Position numbers and translations under genes: made by a program | Notes under the pieces: generated by a model | Told to the model about the DNA's origin: nothing | Databases searched by the model: none | The model's input: only the letters and a program-made list of their open reading frames with translations | Shown here: piece after piece, positions 1 through 9,275 of the stretch | Layout: every line of letters begins with the position of its first letter | How positions within the stretch are numbered: the first letter of the stretch is position 1 | From: an uncultured Ectothiorhodospiraceae bacterium | GTDB taxonomy: Bacteria > Pseudomonadota > Gammaproteobacteria > XJ16 > Halofilaceae | Direction of reading: 5' to 3' | DNA: 64,000 nt | Assembly (NCBI GenBank): GCA_913055615.1 | Contig: CAJXKK010000005.1 | Coordinates: 77,267 to 141,266, forward strand

Positions 1-420
1 GGCAGCGATGACTTTGTCGAAACGGTCGGCGATGCCGACCGCCCCCAAAAGACCGACCGCGAAAACACGCGCCTTGTTCGTGATGCAGGCGGTGGACCAT
101 CCAGCCGCCCGTACGGCGTCCAGACCCTCGACCACGCCGGGACACAACGGCGCCATCGTCCCCAGCAACTCGGCGTACGCCGTATCGAAACTCACCCGGA
201 TACGGCGCATGTCCATGGCGTCCGGTACTTCCCCGGTCGCCTCCGTCAGCGCGCGCTCAAGCAGCCGATCGATCCCGTCGCCGACCCAGTCGCGCACCTG
301 TTCGGTCCCGACAGGCCCATGCCCTTCCCCGATCAACACCCGATCAACAGCCGCCGTCAATTCGGGTGTACTGTCGACCAGCGTACCGTCCAGATCGATC
401 AGCACGGCGCGTGGATTCAT
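1..420 (-). CDS. gph: phosphoglycolate phosphatase, 5' part (runs off the left edge)
   Basis: HAD-superfamily phosphatase that would dephosphorylate 2-phosphoglycolate, a product of DNA repair and of RuBisCO oxygenation. The first 140 codons are present and the 3' end lies beyond base 1. The protein starts at the ATG at 420 behind a GAGGGA ribosome-binding site. HAD motif I (DLDGTLVDS, residues 9-17) and the TNK motif II (about residue 114) are visible, with a helical cap between them. It follows rpe on the same strand with an 88-bp gap; rpe-gph is a common gammaproteobacterial pair, often ahead of trpE. The family is certain; the exact substrate is inferred from motifs and context. Confidence 0.85.
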   Translation of the reverse strand, partial: MNPRAVLIDLDGTLVDSTPELTAAVDRVLIGEGHGPVGTEQVRDWVGDGIDRLLERALTEATGEVPDAMDMRRIRVSFDTAYAELLGTMAPLCPGVVEGLDAVRAAGWSTACITNKARVFAVGLLGAVGIADRFDKVIAA

Positions 421-508
421 CGTCAATCCCTCAAAGCTGTTGTCCGTGTGCGATGCGCCCGGCAAGTCGCCGACAACGCGTGCCGTATCCCTCCACCCGC
501 ACCCGGCG

Positions 509-1198
509 TCAAGAGGAGTGTCGGCTACCGCTGGCGATTTCGGTGCGCATGTCGCCGATCACCTGGGCGTAATCCGGCGCGCTGAAGATGGCGGAGCCGG
601 CGACGAAGGTGTCGGCGCCAGCGGCGGCGACTTCGCCGATGTTGGCGGTCTTGATGCCGCCGTCGACTTCCAGGCGGGCGTCGCTGCCGAGTTCATCCAG
701 CAGTGCGCGGGCCTCGCGCAGTTTATCTAGGGTGCGGGGGATGAATTTCTGGCCGCCGAAGCCGGGATTGACCGACATCAGCAGGACCATGTCGACCTTG
801 TCGGCGACGTAGCGCAGGACATCGAGCGGGGTCGCGGGGTTGAACACGAGGCCGGTTTTACAGCCCTGCTCGCGCGCCAGCGCCAGCGAGCGGTCGACGT
901 GCTCGCTGGCCTCGGGATGGAAGGTGATCCAGTCGGCGCCGGCGCTGGCGAAGTCCGGGATCAGGCGGTCGACGGGTTTGACCATCAGGTGGACGTCGAT
1001 CGGCGCCGTGATGCCGTAGTTGCGCAGGGCCTCGCAGACCAGCGGGCCGATGGTCAGGTTGGGGACGTAGTGGTTGTCCATGACGTCGAAGTGGACCATA
1101 TCGGCGCCGGCGTTGAGGACGTTCTCGACCTCCTCGCCCAGGCGGGCGAAATCGGCGGCGAGGATGGAGGGTGCGATCAGGACATCGTGGGCGGGCAT
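509..1198 (-). CDS. rpe: ribulose-phosphate 3-epimerase
   Basis: Interconverts ribulose 5-phosphate and xylulose 5-phosphate in the pentose-phosphate and Calvin pathways, in the cytoplasm. The product is 229 aa, the usual length of this TIM-barrel family. Family motifs are all present: HFDVMD (36-41), DVHLMV (68-73), [10 protein letters not shown] (about 141-150) with its phosphate-binding glycines, and EVDGG (about 178-182). It lies just upstream of gph on the same strand. The carbon block tkt-gap-pgk-pyk is encoded 11 kb away, so the pathway is not in one operon. Confidence 0.96.
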   Translation of the reverse strand: MPAHDVLIAPSILAADFARLGEEVENVLNAGADMVHFDVMDNHYVPNLTIGPLVCEALRNYGITAPIDVHLMVKPVDRLIPDFASAGADWITFHPEASEHVDRSLALAREQGCKTGLVFNPATPLDVLRYVADKVDMVLLMSVNPGFGGQKFIPRTLDKLREARALLDELGSDARLEVDGGIKTANIGEVAAAGADTFVAGSAIFSAPDYAQVIGDMRTEIASGSRHSS

Positions 1199-1294
1199 GG
1201 CGGCGATCCGGATGGGCTGCGTGACGGCAGCGCGAGCCTAGCCGACCCGGCACCGCGCGACAAGCGCTGCCCCGGGCCGACGCCGCGTGGCCCA

Positions 1295-1954
1295 CTAGAA
1301 CCGATACAGCATGCCCAGCTGCAGGACTGGATAGGTGTCGTATCCCGACAGATCGTCCTCGACTTCGCGGGCCTCCCGGTCGAGAGCGTCCTGCCCGACG
1401 CCGCTCGTCTCGCCCCCGCTCAGTTCGACCTCCGGCGATCCCTGCGCCAACACACCGACATCCAGACTGAATGAAAGCCCGCGGTTGGCGGGTCGGGAAC
1501 TCCAGCCGATGCCCAGGTAGGGTGAGGTGTCGTCGAATGATATATCGGCGCCGATCCGCCCGCTGTCGTTCACGGTTTCGCCGCCTATTTCATCGCCGGA
1601 CTCGAAGTTGGCGCCACCCTCGACCCGGTTGTCATTGGATAGCAGGCCGCCCGTGACGCGGAACACGCCGCCGAACGGATGCCAGTCGAGCAGCGCGTGG
1701 ATGCTGTCGAGTTCGAGATCGGCGTCGTAATCGAGGTCGCCTTCGGTGAAGTCGTCGCTGATGCTGAATCGATTGAAACCGACGCGGGCGCCGACGTTGT
1801 CGCTCAGCCCGATATCGAGGCCGGCTCCGGCCCCGAGCGTGCCGCCGTGGACTTCGATACCGAAGTCGGCGGCGGCAGCGCCGGGCGCGGCACATGCGAG
1901 CAGGATGCCGAATGCCATGGCGGGTACACCCGCATTGATTCGCTTATGGTTCAT
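1295..1954 (-). CDS. outer-membrane beta-barrel protein, unknown family
   Basis: A 219-aa exported protein. The ATG at 1954 is chosen because it has a good ribosome-binding site (AGAGGTGG) and opens directly into a Sec signal peptide with AGAAAA near residue 28; a longer in-frame extension lacks both. The rest consists of alternating hydrophobic strands and acidic loops, and the chain ends in LYRF, a C-terminal aromatic signature for the BAM complex. It is probably an 8-stranded porin-like or adhesin-like barrel; I cannot name the family. A truncated homologue lies at 2068-2433. Confidence 0.7.
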   Translation of the reverse strand: MNHKRINAGVPAMAFGILLACAAPGAAAADFGIEVHGGTLGAGAGLDIGLSDNVGARVGFNRFSISDDFTEGDLDYDADLELDSIHALLDWHPFGGVFRVTGGLLSNDNRVEGGANFESGDEIGGETVNDSGRIGADISFDDTSPYLGIGWSSRPANRGLSFSLDVGVLAQGSPEVELSGGETSGVGQDALDREAREVEDDLSGYDTYPVLQLGMLYRF

Positions 1955-2067
1955 GAGCCACCTCTGGTGTGATCGGATCAGCGCCGTACAGATCCGCCGA
2001 CGAGGACGGCGGCGCAACGTTAACGCATGATTATTCCCGTACGGGAGGGGCGCGTCTGCGATGACGG

Positions 2068-2433
2068 TCACGAACTCCGCTCACACCCCTGCGCGCGGAG
2101 ACGGCCGTGGACACTGTAGAAATCGATGCCGGCCTCATACTCGAGATCGTCTTCCTCCCAGTCGCTGCCGGTCTTGAAGCGGTTGAAACCGAAGCGGAAC
2201 CCCGTATAAGGACTGACCCGGGCATCGATCCCCAGACCCAGGCCGAGGATGCCGAAGTGGAAATCCACGTCGGTTCCTCCGGTATGGACCTGCGGTATGG
2301 CAACCAGACTCAAGACCAGGAGTACGCCCGGGCGGCGCGCGCTGCGCGCAACGGACCGGGTTCGCCATAGTGGCTTTCCGGACGTCTTCAACGCGCACCC
2401 CGGTTTGCCCGTAGAGGCTCGGTGAGTGGTCAT
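2068..2433 (-). pseudogene. truncated paralogue of the neighbouring outer-membrane barrel protein
   Basis: A 121-aa reading frame starting at 2433 with an AGGAGA ribosome-binding site. Its middle part (GILGLGLGIDAR, then RFGFNRF, then DDLEYEAGIDFYSVHGRL) matches the first two strands of the barrel protein at 1295-1954 (GTLGAGAGLDIG, RVGFNRF, GDLDYDADLELDSIHALL). Homology then stops and the frame ends within a dozen residues, so about two thirds of the barrel is missing. Its start overlaps the stop of the peptidase gene (ATGA). It could instead be a short secreted protein, but I favour a decayed copy. Confidence 0.65.
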
Positions 2434-4862
2434 CCCTGTTCTCCTGTCGACACGACAACAGTTGGCCCGGTGTGCTGCCACCGGTCGCGGAGGCCACGCC
2501 CGATCGCGGCCAGGATCGCCAGAAACAGGACCGAAGTGCCGAGACTGCCGCTGCCACCACTGTCGGCGCTAGCGGCGCTGGTACGCACGACGACACGGTC
2601 CGCGTCGGAAAGGCAGGCGGCGTCCTTGACCCGGAGTTCGAAAACGAGCCTGGAATCGGCATCGGGCGCTTCGAAATCGGTGCTCACCGCTTCGGGGCTG
2701 TTCAGATCCACGCGGTGGCCGGCGACCTGGCGCCAGCGCCAGGTATCGACGAAATTGTTGTCGGCACTGCCATTGCCGTCGAGCGTGACGGTCGCGCCCG
2801 CATCGGCGGACTGATCCCCGCCGGCATCGGCGATCGGCGCGCGGTCGGTCGCAAAGAGCGCCGCGTCGGCATCAACCAGGCCGCTGCCGGTGACCGGATC
2901 GCAGCCGATCGCGGCGTTGCGGCCGGTGACGTCGATCGCGCCCGCCTGCAGCCTGGCGGCGATCGCGTCCGGGGCCGCCGTCGGGTCGTCCTGCAGCAGG
3001 AGTGCCGCGACAGCCGCGGCATCGGGGGCCGCGGCGGAAGTCCCGAAGAAATTGGGGAAATCTTTCGGTTCGTCCGGTTCGCCCGCTTCATCCTCGAGCC
3101 CCGTCTCCCCCCACTGCGTTCCGAAGAACGTCGTGTTGTTGCCGTCGACGGCCGCGATCGCCGGCTGGGGCGGCTGCGTGGCGCGACGAAAGCGGCCATC
3201 CGGCCGGAAGTGGCGCTCCAGCGCGCCGCCCAGGGCGCTGTAGGAGGCCGGGTCGATCCGATCGGTGGGACCGGTATTGCCGCCGGGGAACGCCGGTGCA
3301 TCGAACCAGGGCACGGCGCCGACCGCCTGCACGCCGGACGCGGTGTTGTGGCCGTACATGGTCGCCACGCTGGCCGGCCCGCCGGCGCTGTCGAGATACT
3401 CGATCTCGATGCCGTTGCCGTTCTCGAAGAACACGAGACGGAATTCCAGACGGGTGCCGTCATCCTGCGGGATCCGCTGCTGGGCACCGGCCCAGTGATC
3501 GACGGCCAGATAATACGTGGCGCCGCCGGCGAGCTCCACGAGTTCGACCGGGTCCTGCCCGGCGCTCGCGGTGTCGGCACGCTGGTTAGCGTAACTGCTG
3601 ACGCCCTCCAGTACGCTGAAGCGCGAGGGGCTGGAAAAGGCGAGCAGGTCCAGATCGATCAGGGGGCCGTTGTCGCGGTTCCCGGGCACGGACAGCGCCG
3701 GCTGATTCCACTGGAGGACGGCGGCGACAGGCTGCCCGGCAGGGACGTCGACGCGCAGGTACGGATCGCCGCCGCTCCAGTCGTGAAAATCGCGCTCCGC
3801 CGGTGGAAACAGGGAAGAACGCCCATCGTCATCGTCGCGCGGGACCAGGTCGTCGAAGCGTTCGCGGAAACCGCGACTGCCGGTGTTGCCGGCTGCCGAG
3901 AAAAACGGGACACCCGCGGCGACGCATCCCTCCGCGGCCCGGCTGATCGGATCACGCTGGTACATCAGTTCGGCCAGGAAGCCGATATCGTCGACCACGA
4001 CATCCACACCGGCGCCCGGCGCGCAGAGGGCGTCGATCGCATCGGCGAAGCCCGCGATACCGCCGGCGGTGGCGGTATGGAAAACCAGGCCGGCATCCGG
4101 CGCGATGTCATGGATGAGCTCAGCCATGGCGGCGCCCTCATCCGTATTGTCGCCGCCGGCGTCGTCGCGCAGGATCTCTACGGTCGCCGGGAGGTCTCCG
4201 CTTTGCTGCGGGCCACTCGTGCTCATCGTGGTCGGCGAGGATTTCGGGCTGATGTCCCCGTCTTCGCCGGGATCGAATACCGTATCGGCATCCACGACAC
4301 TGTCGGTGCGGGAGATGCTGTCGGACAGGATGCCGATGGTTACGTCGGTGCCAGTGAGATCGCCAGCCGTGCCTCCGTTGATCGAATCGACCCGCAACGC
4401 CTCGACCGCACGGCTCGTCACCGCACCCGCCCGCAACCGGTAGCCGTAATCCGGGGCAATCATCCGTACGCCCGCCATACTGGCGAGCCGTTCGAGCGCG
4501 GCCGAGTCCGGCACGACGACGGTCGCGCGCCCGTCCCGTCGGGACATACCGACAACCCTCACACCGGTGGCCTCGAAATCGGCCCGGTCCAGTCCAGCTT
4601 CCGGATCGATGACGACATCGGCCCGTACCGCCCGCTCGCCACCGCCATCCGCCTGTCGCCCCGTCAGCGCGGGCGCCCGCTCGCGGTCCGGGAAACGGCG
4701 TTCCAGGTTGCTGTTCACGCCACCATCGCCTGCCTTCGCGGCCGTTTTGGCGTCGGCCAGTGATTGTGCCGGCGCAATACACGCCAGTGCCAACGGCATC
4801 GCGACGGCTCCCCACCAGCGGGAGCCAAAGGCTGACGCGCATGCGTGTCCGCATCCCAGCAT
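2430..4862 (-). CDS. exported S8/S53-like serine peptidase with PKD-like and GlyGly-CTERM-like tail
   Basis: Secreted peptidase of 810 aa. A hydrophobic N-terminal segment (about 15-36) acts as signal peptide. A pro-region (about 80-145) ends in RMIAPDYG. The catalytic domain has an Asp in ILSDS (178-182), DEGAAM (241-246) with Glu where subtilisins have His, DDIG (291-294) and GTSAAAP (607-613) with the nucleophile Ser609. That Glu/Asp/Ser pattern resembles the sedolisin-like branch of the S8/S53 clan. An Ig/PKD-like domain follows (about 675-762), then a Gly/Ser linker, a hydrophobic helix and Arg residues (768-795), as in rhombosortase-processed GlyGly-CTERM proteins. The ATG at 4862 overlaps the upstream stop (TGATG), so translation is coupled. 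Substrates are unknown. Confidence 0.8.
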   Translation of the reverse strand: MLGCGHACASAFGSRWWGAVAMPLALACIAPAQSLADAKTAAKAGDGGVNSNLERRFPDRERAPALTGRQADGGGERAVRADVVIDPEAGLDRADFEATGVRVVGMSRRDGRATVVVPDSAALERLASMAGVRMIAPDYGYRLRAGAVTSRAVEALRVDSINGGTAGDLTGTDVTIGILSDSISRTDSVVDADTVFDPGEDGDISPKSSPTTMSTSGPQQSGDLPATVEILRDDAGGDNTDEGAAMAELIHDIAPDAGLVFHTATAGGIAGFADAIDALCAPGAGVDVVVDDIGFLAELMYQRDPISRAAEGCVAAGVPFFSAAGNTGSRGFRERFDDLVPRDDDDGRSSLFPPAERDFHDWSGGDPYLRVDVPAGQPVAAVLQWNQPALSVPGNRDNGPLIDLDLLAFSSPSRFSVLEGVSSYANQRADTASAGQDPVELVELAGGATYYLAVDHWAGAQQRIPQDDGTRLEFRLVFFENGNGIEIEYLDSAGGPASVATMYGHNTASGVQAVGAVPWFDAPAFPGGNTGPTDRIDPASYSALGGALERHFRPDGRFRRATQPPQPAIAAVDGNNTTFFGTQWGETGLEDEAGEPDEPKDFPNFFGTSAAAPDAAAVAALLLQDDPTAAPDAIAARLQAGAIDVTGRNAAIGCDPVTGSGLVDADAALFATDRAPIADAGGDQSADAGATVTLDGNGSADNNFVDTWRWRQVAGHRVDLNSPEAVSTDFEAPDADSRLVFELRVKDAACLSDADRVVVRTSAASADSGGSGSLGTSVLFLAILAAIGRGLRDRWQHTGPTVVVSTGEQG

Positions 4863-5287
4863 CAATATGCGGTCCCGTCACCGGAACCGTCTCTGGCGCC
4901 ATATTCCGGTGCGATCATCCGTACGACGCCGATATCGACAAGCCGATGCAGCGCGGAGAGATCGCGCACGCTGGCGGATACGCGTTCGTAGCGGATGGAG
5001 AAATGCCGGATCGCGACCCCCTCCAGATCAAAACTGGGGCGGTCATCGCTAGTGAGCCCCTGCGTCTGGATATCGACCAGAATCCCGTGGTCGTCGGTAC
5101 GCAATCCGGCCTCACGGGCACGCCGCACCGCCTCGGCGGTGTCCGCGGCATCCCGGAAGGCGGCCAGCAGGCGCTGCTGGACAACGCCGCCATCCTTGCC
5201 CTTGCCGGTCGGGGCATCGCTGCCCGCGACACAGCCGACAGTAAGGGCAAGCGCTGCAGCGCAAAGGATGGGGAAACGGTGGATCAT
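4862..5287 (-). CDS. lipoprotein resembling the peptidase pro-region
   Basis: A 141-aa predicted lipoprotein. The start at 5287 gives a signal peptide with lipobox LTVGC (15-19) and a GAGG ribosome-binding site. The C-terminal part (LHRLVDIGVVRMIAPEYG) closely matches the pro-region of the peptidase encoded immediately downstream (LERLASMAGVRMIAPDYG). The two genes overlap as TGATG, so they are probably made in equal amounts. A free-standing copy of a peptidase pro-domain could act as a chaperone or an inhibitor; that role is inference from the similarity and the coupling only. Confidence 0.7.
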   Translation of the reverse strand: MIHRFPILCAAALALTVGCVAGSDAPTGKGKDGGVVQQRLLAAFRDAADTAEAVRRAREAGLRTDDHGILVDIQTQGLTSDDRPSFDLEGVAIRHFSIRYERVSASVRDLSALHRLVDIGVVRMIAPEYGARDGSGDGTAY

Positions 5288-5390
5288 GCCAGCCTCGAGG
5301 GTGGGTGGCCGCATTCCGGCGACCGCTGATTGCACTGTACCGATCGACCGAAGCCGGTCAATCCGGATCCCCTGGTTTGAGACAGCCTCA

Positions 5391-6410
5391 TCATTCCCAT
5401 CGGAACAGGGCGGCGCCGATCGCGAGAAACACGCCGGCCATCGCGAGCAGCAGGCCGAGCTGCGGGGCGATCGCGGCCAGGCCGGCGCCGTCGATCATCA
5501 CGGCGCGCGCCGCGTCGATCACATGCGTCAGCGGTAATCCGTGGGCGACGATCTGCAGCCACGGGTGCAGGCCCTCGACGGAGAACCAGACCCCGGACAG
5601 GAACATCATCGGCCAGCTGAACAGGTTCAGGAGCCCGCCGGCGAGTTCCTCGCTGGCGGTACGTGCGGCCACGATCAGGCCGAGCGAGATCAGGCAGATG
5701 CCACCGGCGATCAGGACCAGCAGCAGGCCGAGGGGGTTGCCCTGGATCGGGAAATCGAGGATGGCGTGGCTGCCGACGAAGATGGCGCTGGTGATCACGA
5801 CGATGATCATCAGGCGCGAACCGAGCTGGGCGATCAGATACTCGGCCGGGCGCAGCGGCGTCGCCTTGAAGCGTTTCAGCACGCCGTTCTTGCGATAGCG
5901 CACGATCACGAAACCGACTCCGAACAGGGCCGTGAACATCATGTTCATCGCCAGCAGCCCCGGCACCAGCCAATCGACATAGCGGATCACACGCCCGGGT
6001 ACGGATTCGCGGCTGTACACGCGCTCGTCGACGTTCAGCCCGCGCAGGACGCGCTCGAGCATGTAGCCCTTGGGCGAGGCGTCGCTCACCCAGTAGCGCT
6101 GCTCGCGCGCGTCGATCAGCAGGTCGAGTTCGTGCTGGCGCACCTGCTCGACGCCGCGCGAGCGGTCGCGCACGCGGGCGTAGTCGACGTGCTCAATCCC
6201 GAGGGTCCGCTCGGCCGCCGCCGGATCGCCGAGGACGCCGATGGTGTAGCGCTCCGGCGCGCTGCCCGAGAAAGCGAAGGCGAACCCGAACACGATCGCG
6301 ACCGGCAGCAGTACGCTCCAGGCGAGCGTCGCCCGATCGCGGAAGAACTCGCGGTTGCGCGCGACGAACACGGCACGGATGCGACGCGGATCCAGGCGCG
6401 GGCGCATCAT
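5391..6410 (-). CDS. ABC-2 type exporter, permease subunit
   Basis: Inner-membrane subunit (339 aa) of an ABC exporter. One membrane helix lies near residues 30-50, a soluble segment of about 120 aa follows, and then a cluster of hydrophobic helices (about 165-336), the standard ABC-2 / DrrB-like arrangement. The start codon overlaps the stop of the ATPase gene (ATGA), so the pair is translationally coupled. The substrate cannot be read from the sequence; drugs, polysaccharide or lipid are all possible for this family. Confidence 0.88.
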   Translation of the reverse strand: MMRPRLDPRRIRAVFVARNREFFRDRATLAWSVLLPVAIVFGFAFAFSGSAPERYTIGVLGDPAAAERTLGIEHVDYARVRDRSRGVEQVRQHELDLLIDAREQRYWVSDASPKGYMLERVLRGLNVDERVYSRESVPGRVIRYVDWLVPGLLAMNMMFTALFGVGFVIVRYRKNGVLKRFKATPLRPAEYLIAQLGSRLMIIVVITSAIFVGSHAILDFPIQGNPLGLLLVLIAGGICLISLGLIVAARTASEELAGGLLNLFSWPMMFLSGVWFSVEGLHPWLQIVAHGLPLTHVIDAARAVMIDGAGLAAIAPQLGLLLAMAGVFLAIGAALFRWE

Positions 6411-7288
6411 GCGCGCATCGTCCGGCCGGTGAGTTCGAGGAACAGATCCTCCAGCGTGCGCTCGCGGATGCGCAGCCGCTCCAGCGGGACACCACGGTCG
6501 ATCAGCGCGGCGATGGTATCGGCGACGTCGCGGGTCAGCAGTTCAACGCGATCACCGGCGTCGACGGCCGTGGCCGGCAGCCCGCCCGGATCGCCGAGGT
6601 CGGCGCGCGGCAGTTCAAGCACGGTCTCGCCAAAGTGCTCGGACAGCAGTTCCCCCGGGGCGCCGCGGGCGATGATCCGGCCATGATCGACGATCGCGAT
6701 CTCGCTGCACAGGCGGGCGGCCTCTTCCATGTAGTGCGTGGTCAGCAGGACCGTCTTGCCGCGCGCGCGGATCCGTTCGATCAGCGACCAGAAGTTGCGC
6801 CGCGCCTGGGGATCGAGTCCGGTCGTCGGCTCATCCAGAAAGACGATATCGGGATCATTCACGAGCGCGATCGCCAGCAGCAGGCGCTGGCGCTGACCGC
6901 CGGAGATCCGGTTGCAGTACTGCCCGAGAAAACCCTCCAGCGCGCACAGATCGATCAGCTCGTCGAGGGCCAGCGTGTGCGGGTAGAGGCTCGCGAACAG
7001 TTCGAGCGCCTCACGTACCGCCATGTAGTCTGGCAGCGCCGTGTTCTGGAACTGGATACCGGCGCGGGCGCGGAAGGCGTCCCCCCGCGGCGCGCCGCGG
7101 AAGCGGATCGTGCCGGCGGTGGGTTCAGTGAGGCCCTCGAGCATCTCCACGGTCGTGGTCTTGCCGGCCCCATTCGGTCCGAGCAGGCCGAAGCACGCGC
7201 CCGGCTGCAGGCCGAAACTCACACCATCGACGGCGCGCAGGTCACCGTAGTGTTTGACGAGTTCGTCGGCCTCGAGGAGGTAGTCCAT
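6407..7288 (-). CDS. ABC-2 type exporter, ATP-binding subunit
   Basis: ATPase partner (293 aa) of the permease at 5391-6410. Walker A GPNGAGKT (37-44), the signature ISGGQRQRL (128-136) and Walker B IVFLDEPTTGLD (148-159) are intact, and a C-terminal extension of about 70 residues is typical of the DrrA/CcmA-like group. The ATG at 7288 follows AAGGGAG, and the next upstream in-frame start would add unrelated residues. Cytoplasmic face of the inner membrane. The gene overlaps the permease by 4 bp. Confidence 0.92.
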   Translation of the reverse strand: MDYLLEADELVKHYGDLRAVDGVSFGLQPGACFGLLGPNGAGKTTTVEMLEGLTEPTAGTIRFRGAPRGDAFRARAGIQFQNTALPDYMAVREALELFASLYPHTLALDELIDLCALEGFLGQYCNRISGGQRQRLLLAIALVNDPDIVFLDEPTTGLDPQARRNFWSLIERIRARGKTVLLTTHYMEEAARLCSEIAIVDHGRIIARGAPGELLSEHFGETVLELPRADLGDPGGLPATAVDAGDRVELLTRDVADTIAALIDRGVPLERLRIRERTLEDLFLELTGRTMRA

Positions 7289-7394
7289 GATCGCTCCCTT
7301 CCGGCCGCGGCAGCCGGATCCCCGGATGGTAGCCTGGCCGGGGCCCGTGACGATGGGCTTGTGGAGCGTAATAGCCTGCGCGGGCAGCTCCGGC

Positions 7395-8540
7395 TCAGGG
7401 AGCGGCGAGTTCGGCGTGGAGCGCCCGCGCACGTTCGAGGGCCGTCGACGCGTCCGCCGCCAGCACGTTGATGTGCCCCATCTTGCGCCCGGGCCGCGGC
7501 TCGCGTTTACCGTAGAGATGCAGATAGGCCCCCGGGGTGGCGAACACCCGCGACCAGTCGGGATCACCGTTGCGCCACAGGTCCCCGAGCAGATTCACCA
7601 TCGCCACCGGCGACAGCAGATCGGTGGATCCAGGACCGAAGCCGCAAAGCAGGCGCACCTGCTGCTCGAACTGCGTGGTCGCGGCGGCATCCAGCGTGTA
7701 GTGCCCCGAGTTGTGCGGCCGTGGCGCCAGTTCGTTCACCAGGATCTCGTCGTCGCCGGTAACGAACAGCTCGACGCCGAGCACCCCGACATAGCCGAGC
7801 GCCTCGGCCGTCGCGGCGGCCACCGTCCGGGCGCGCGCGGTCATGCCGGCATCGATCGCGGCCGGCAGGGTCGTCGTTGAGAGGATACCGTCGACATGGA
7901 CATTCTGGCCCGGCGCGTAACACGCGACCGTACCGTCCACCGCACGGCAGACGATGACCGAGAGTTCCAGCGCCAGCGTCACCCGTCGTTCAAGGATGCA
8001 TTCGGCCTCGCCGAGCGCGGCGAAGGCGTCGGCGGCGCCATCGGGCGAGTCGACCAGCGCCTGGCCCTTGCCGTCGTAGCCGCCGGCGGCATGCTTCAGC
8101 AGCGACGGCGTCCCCACGGCGGCCAACGCCGACTTGAGATCGGCCGGCGTCGAGACGGCGGCCCAGGGCACGGTCGGCAGACCATGCCGGTCGAAGAAGG
8201 CCTTCTCGCGCAGCCGGTTCTGGGTCGGAGACACCGCGTCGCCGGCCGGTCGGACGATGCAGTTCCGGGCCAGCCGCGCCAACGCCTCGGCGGGCACGTT
8301 CTCGAATTCGGTCGATACCGCGACGCATTCACCGGCCAGGCGATCCAGCGCGGCGGTATCGAGGTAACCGGCGTGCACATGTTCGTCGGCCATGGCGCCC
8401 GCCGGGCTGTGCGGGTCCGGATCGAGCACGAGGACCCGATAGCCCATCGTGCGCGCGGCGACGGTGAACATACGCCCGAGCTGGCCACCGCCGAGCATCC
8501 CCAGCGTGGCCCCCGGCATGATCGGACGGGGTGTGACCAT
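7395..8540 (-). CDS. purK: N5-carboxyaminoimidazole ribonucleotide synthase
   Basis: ATP-grasp enzyme (381 aa) that carboxylates 5-aminoimidazole ribonucleotide with bicarbonate and ATP in de novo purine synthesis. The N-terminal GMLGGGQLGRM (about 13-23) binds the nucleotide. KHAAGGYDGKGQ (about 148-159) and VNELAPRPHNSGHYT (about 267-281) are the typical ATP-grasp and product-site motifs. Only 5 bp separate it from purE upstream, so purE-purK form an operon whose two products act in sequence. Confidence 0.96.
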   Translation of the reverse strand: MVTPRPIMPGATLGMLGGGQLGRMFTVAARTMGYRVLVLDPDPHSPAGAMADEHVHAGYLDTAALDRLAGECVAVSTEFENVPAEALARLARNCIVRPAGDAVSPTQNRLREKAFFDRHGLPTVPWAAVSTPADLKSALAAVGTPSLLKHAAGGYDGKGQALVDSPDGAADAFAALGEAECILERRVTLALELSVIVCRAVDGTVACYAPGQNVHVDGILSTTTLPAAIDAGMTARARTVAAATAEALGYVGVLGVELFVTGDDEILVNELAPRPHNSGHYTLDAAATTQFEQQVRLLCGFGPGSTDLLSPVAMVNLLGDLWRNGDPDWSRVFATPGAYLHLYGKREPRPGRKMGHINVLAADASTALERARALHAELAAP

Positions 8541-8545
8541 CGCGC

Positions 8546-9040
8546 TTACTCCTCCGGCGGCACCCGCATCGCCAGTGCCCGGTCGCGTTGCTGTTCACGG
8601 AAGTCGGCGAGCCTGCGTCCCAGCGCCGGATCGCCGTTGGCGATCAGCGCGGCCGCGAAGAGGCCGGCGTTCGCGGCCCCGGACTCGCCGATCGCGAAGG
8701 TCGCCACCGGCACGCCCTTCGGCATCTGCACGATCGAGTAGAGCGAATCCTGACCGGAGAGATAACGCGAAGGTACGGGCACGCCGAGTACGGGCAGTGT
8801 GGTCTTGGCCGCGAGCATCCCGGGCAGATGCGCGGCTCCGCCGGCGCCCGCGATGACGCAGTGCAGGCCGCGCCCGGCCGCCTGCTCCGCGTATTCGAAC
8901 ATGAGGTCCGGGGTGCGATGGGCGGAAACGACGCGTGCTTCAACGGGTACGCCGAGGCCTTCGAGCTGCTCCACCGCATGGCGCATGACGGGCCAGTCGC
9001 TGTCGCTGCCCATGACCACGCCGGCTTTCGGCTGGGACAT
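8546..9040 (-). CDS. purE: N5-carboxyaminoimidazole ribonucleotide mutase
   Basis: Class I PurE (164 aa), which shifts the carboxylate made by PurK to give 4-carboxy-AIR. Motifs seen are GSDSDWPVM (11-19), VVSAHRTPD and [12 protein letters not shown], the last two forming the CAIR site. The ATG at 9040 is preferred because it has GGGAGGG upstream and gives the standard N-terminus. An upstream in-frame start at 9076 would add 12 unconserved residues. It is the first gene of purE-purK and is transcribed away from bfd. Confidence 0.96.
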   Translation of the reverse strand: MSQPKAGVVMGSDSDWPVMRHAVEQLEGLGVPVEARVVSAHRTPDLMFEYAEQAAGRGLHCVIAGAGGAAHLPGMLAAKTTLPVLGVPVPSRYLSGQDSLYSIVQMPKGVPVATFAIGESGAANAGLFAAALIANGDPALGRRLADFREQQRDRALAMRVPPEE

Positions 9041-9203
9041 GGCGAGCCCTCCCTTGGGCCGCGGAAAACCGGGCATTATGGCGAAGGCGAAGGCGCGGTG
9101 CTACCCGGCGTATGGAGGTCCCGACCCTGGACCGGTCGCGCCGCCACTATGTCCATGTCGATCCCGGCCGGAATGGTGGCCGGAACGCCGGATGGAAATC
9201 CCT

Positions 9204-9222
9204 GTTGCGAATCATTCGCAAC
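9204..9222. promoter_or_regulatory. Fur box upstream of bfd
   Basis: A perfect 9-1-9 inverted repeat (GTTGCGAAT C ATTCGCAAC) lies 53 bp before the bfd start. The AAT-N-ATT core matches the 7-1-7 form of Fur operators. bfd genes are classic Fur-repressed genes, so binding of Fe-Fur here would silence bfd when iron is plentiful. The arms are less A/T-rich than the E. coli consensus, as expected in a GC-rich genome. Confidence 0.7.
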
Positions 9223-9275
9223 CGCACGTACACTGTATTGGCGGTTTGTTCAATCCACCTGCGCGCGGAGGTCCA

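Noticed and set aside
2472..4763. A 763-aa plus-strand open frame opposite the peptidase gene
   Set aside because: It is a GC-rich shadow frame with no domain, signal or ribosome-binding site. The minus-strand gene has clear motifs.
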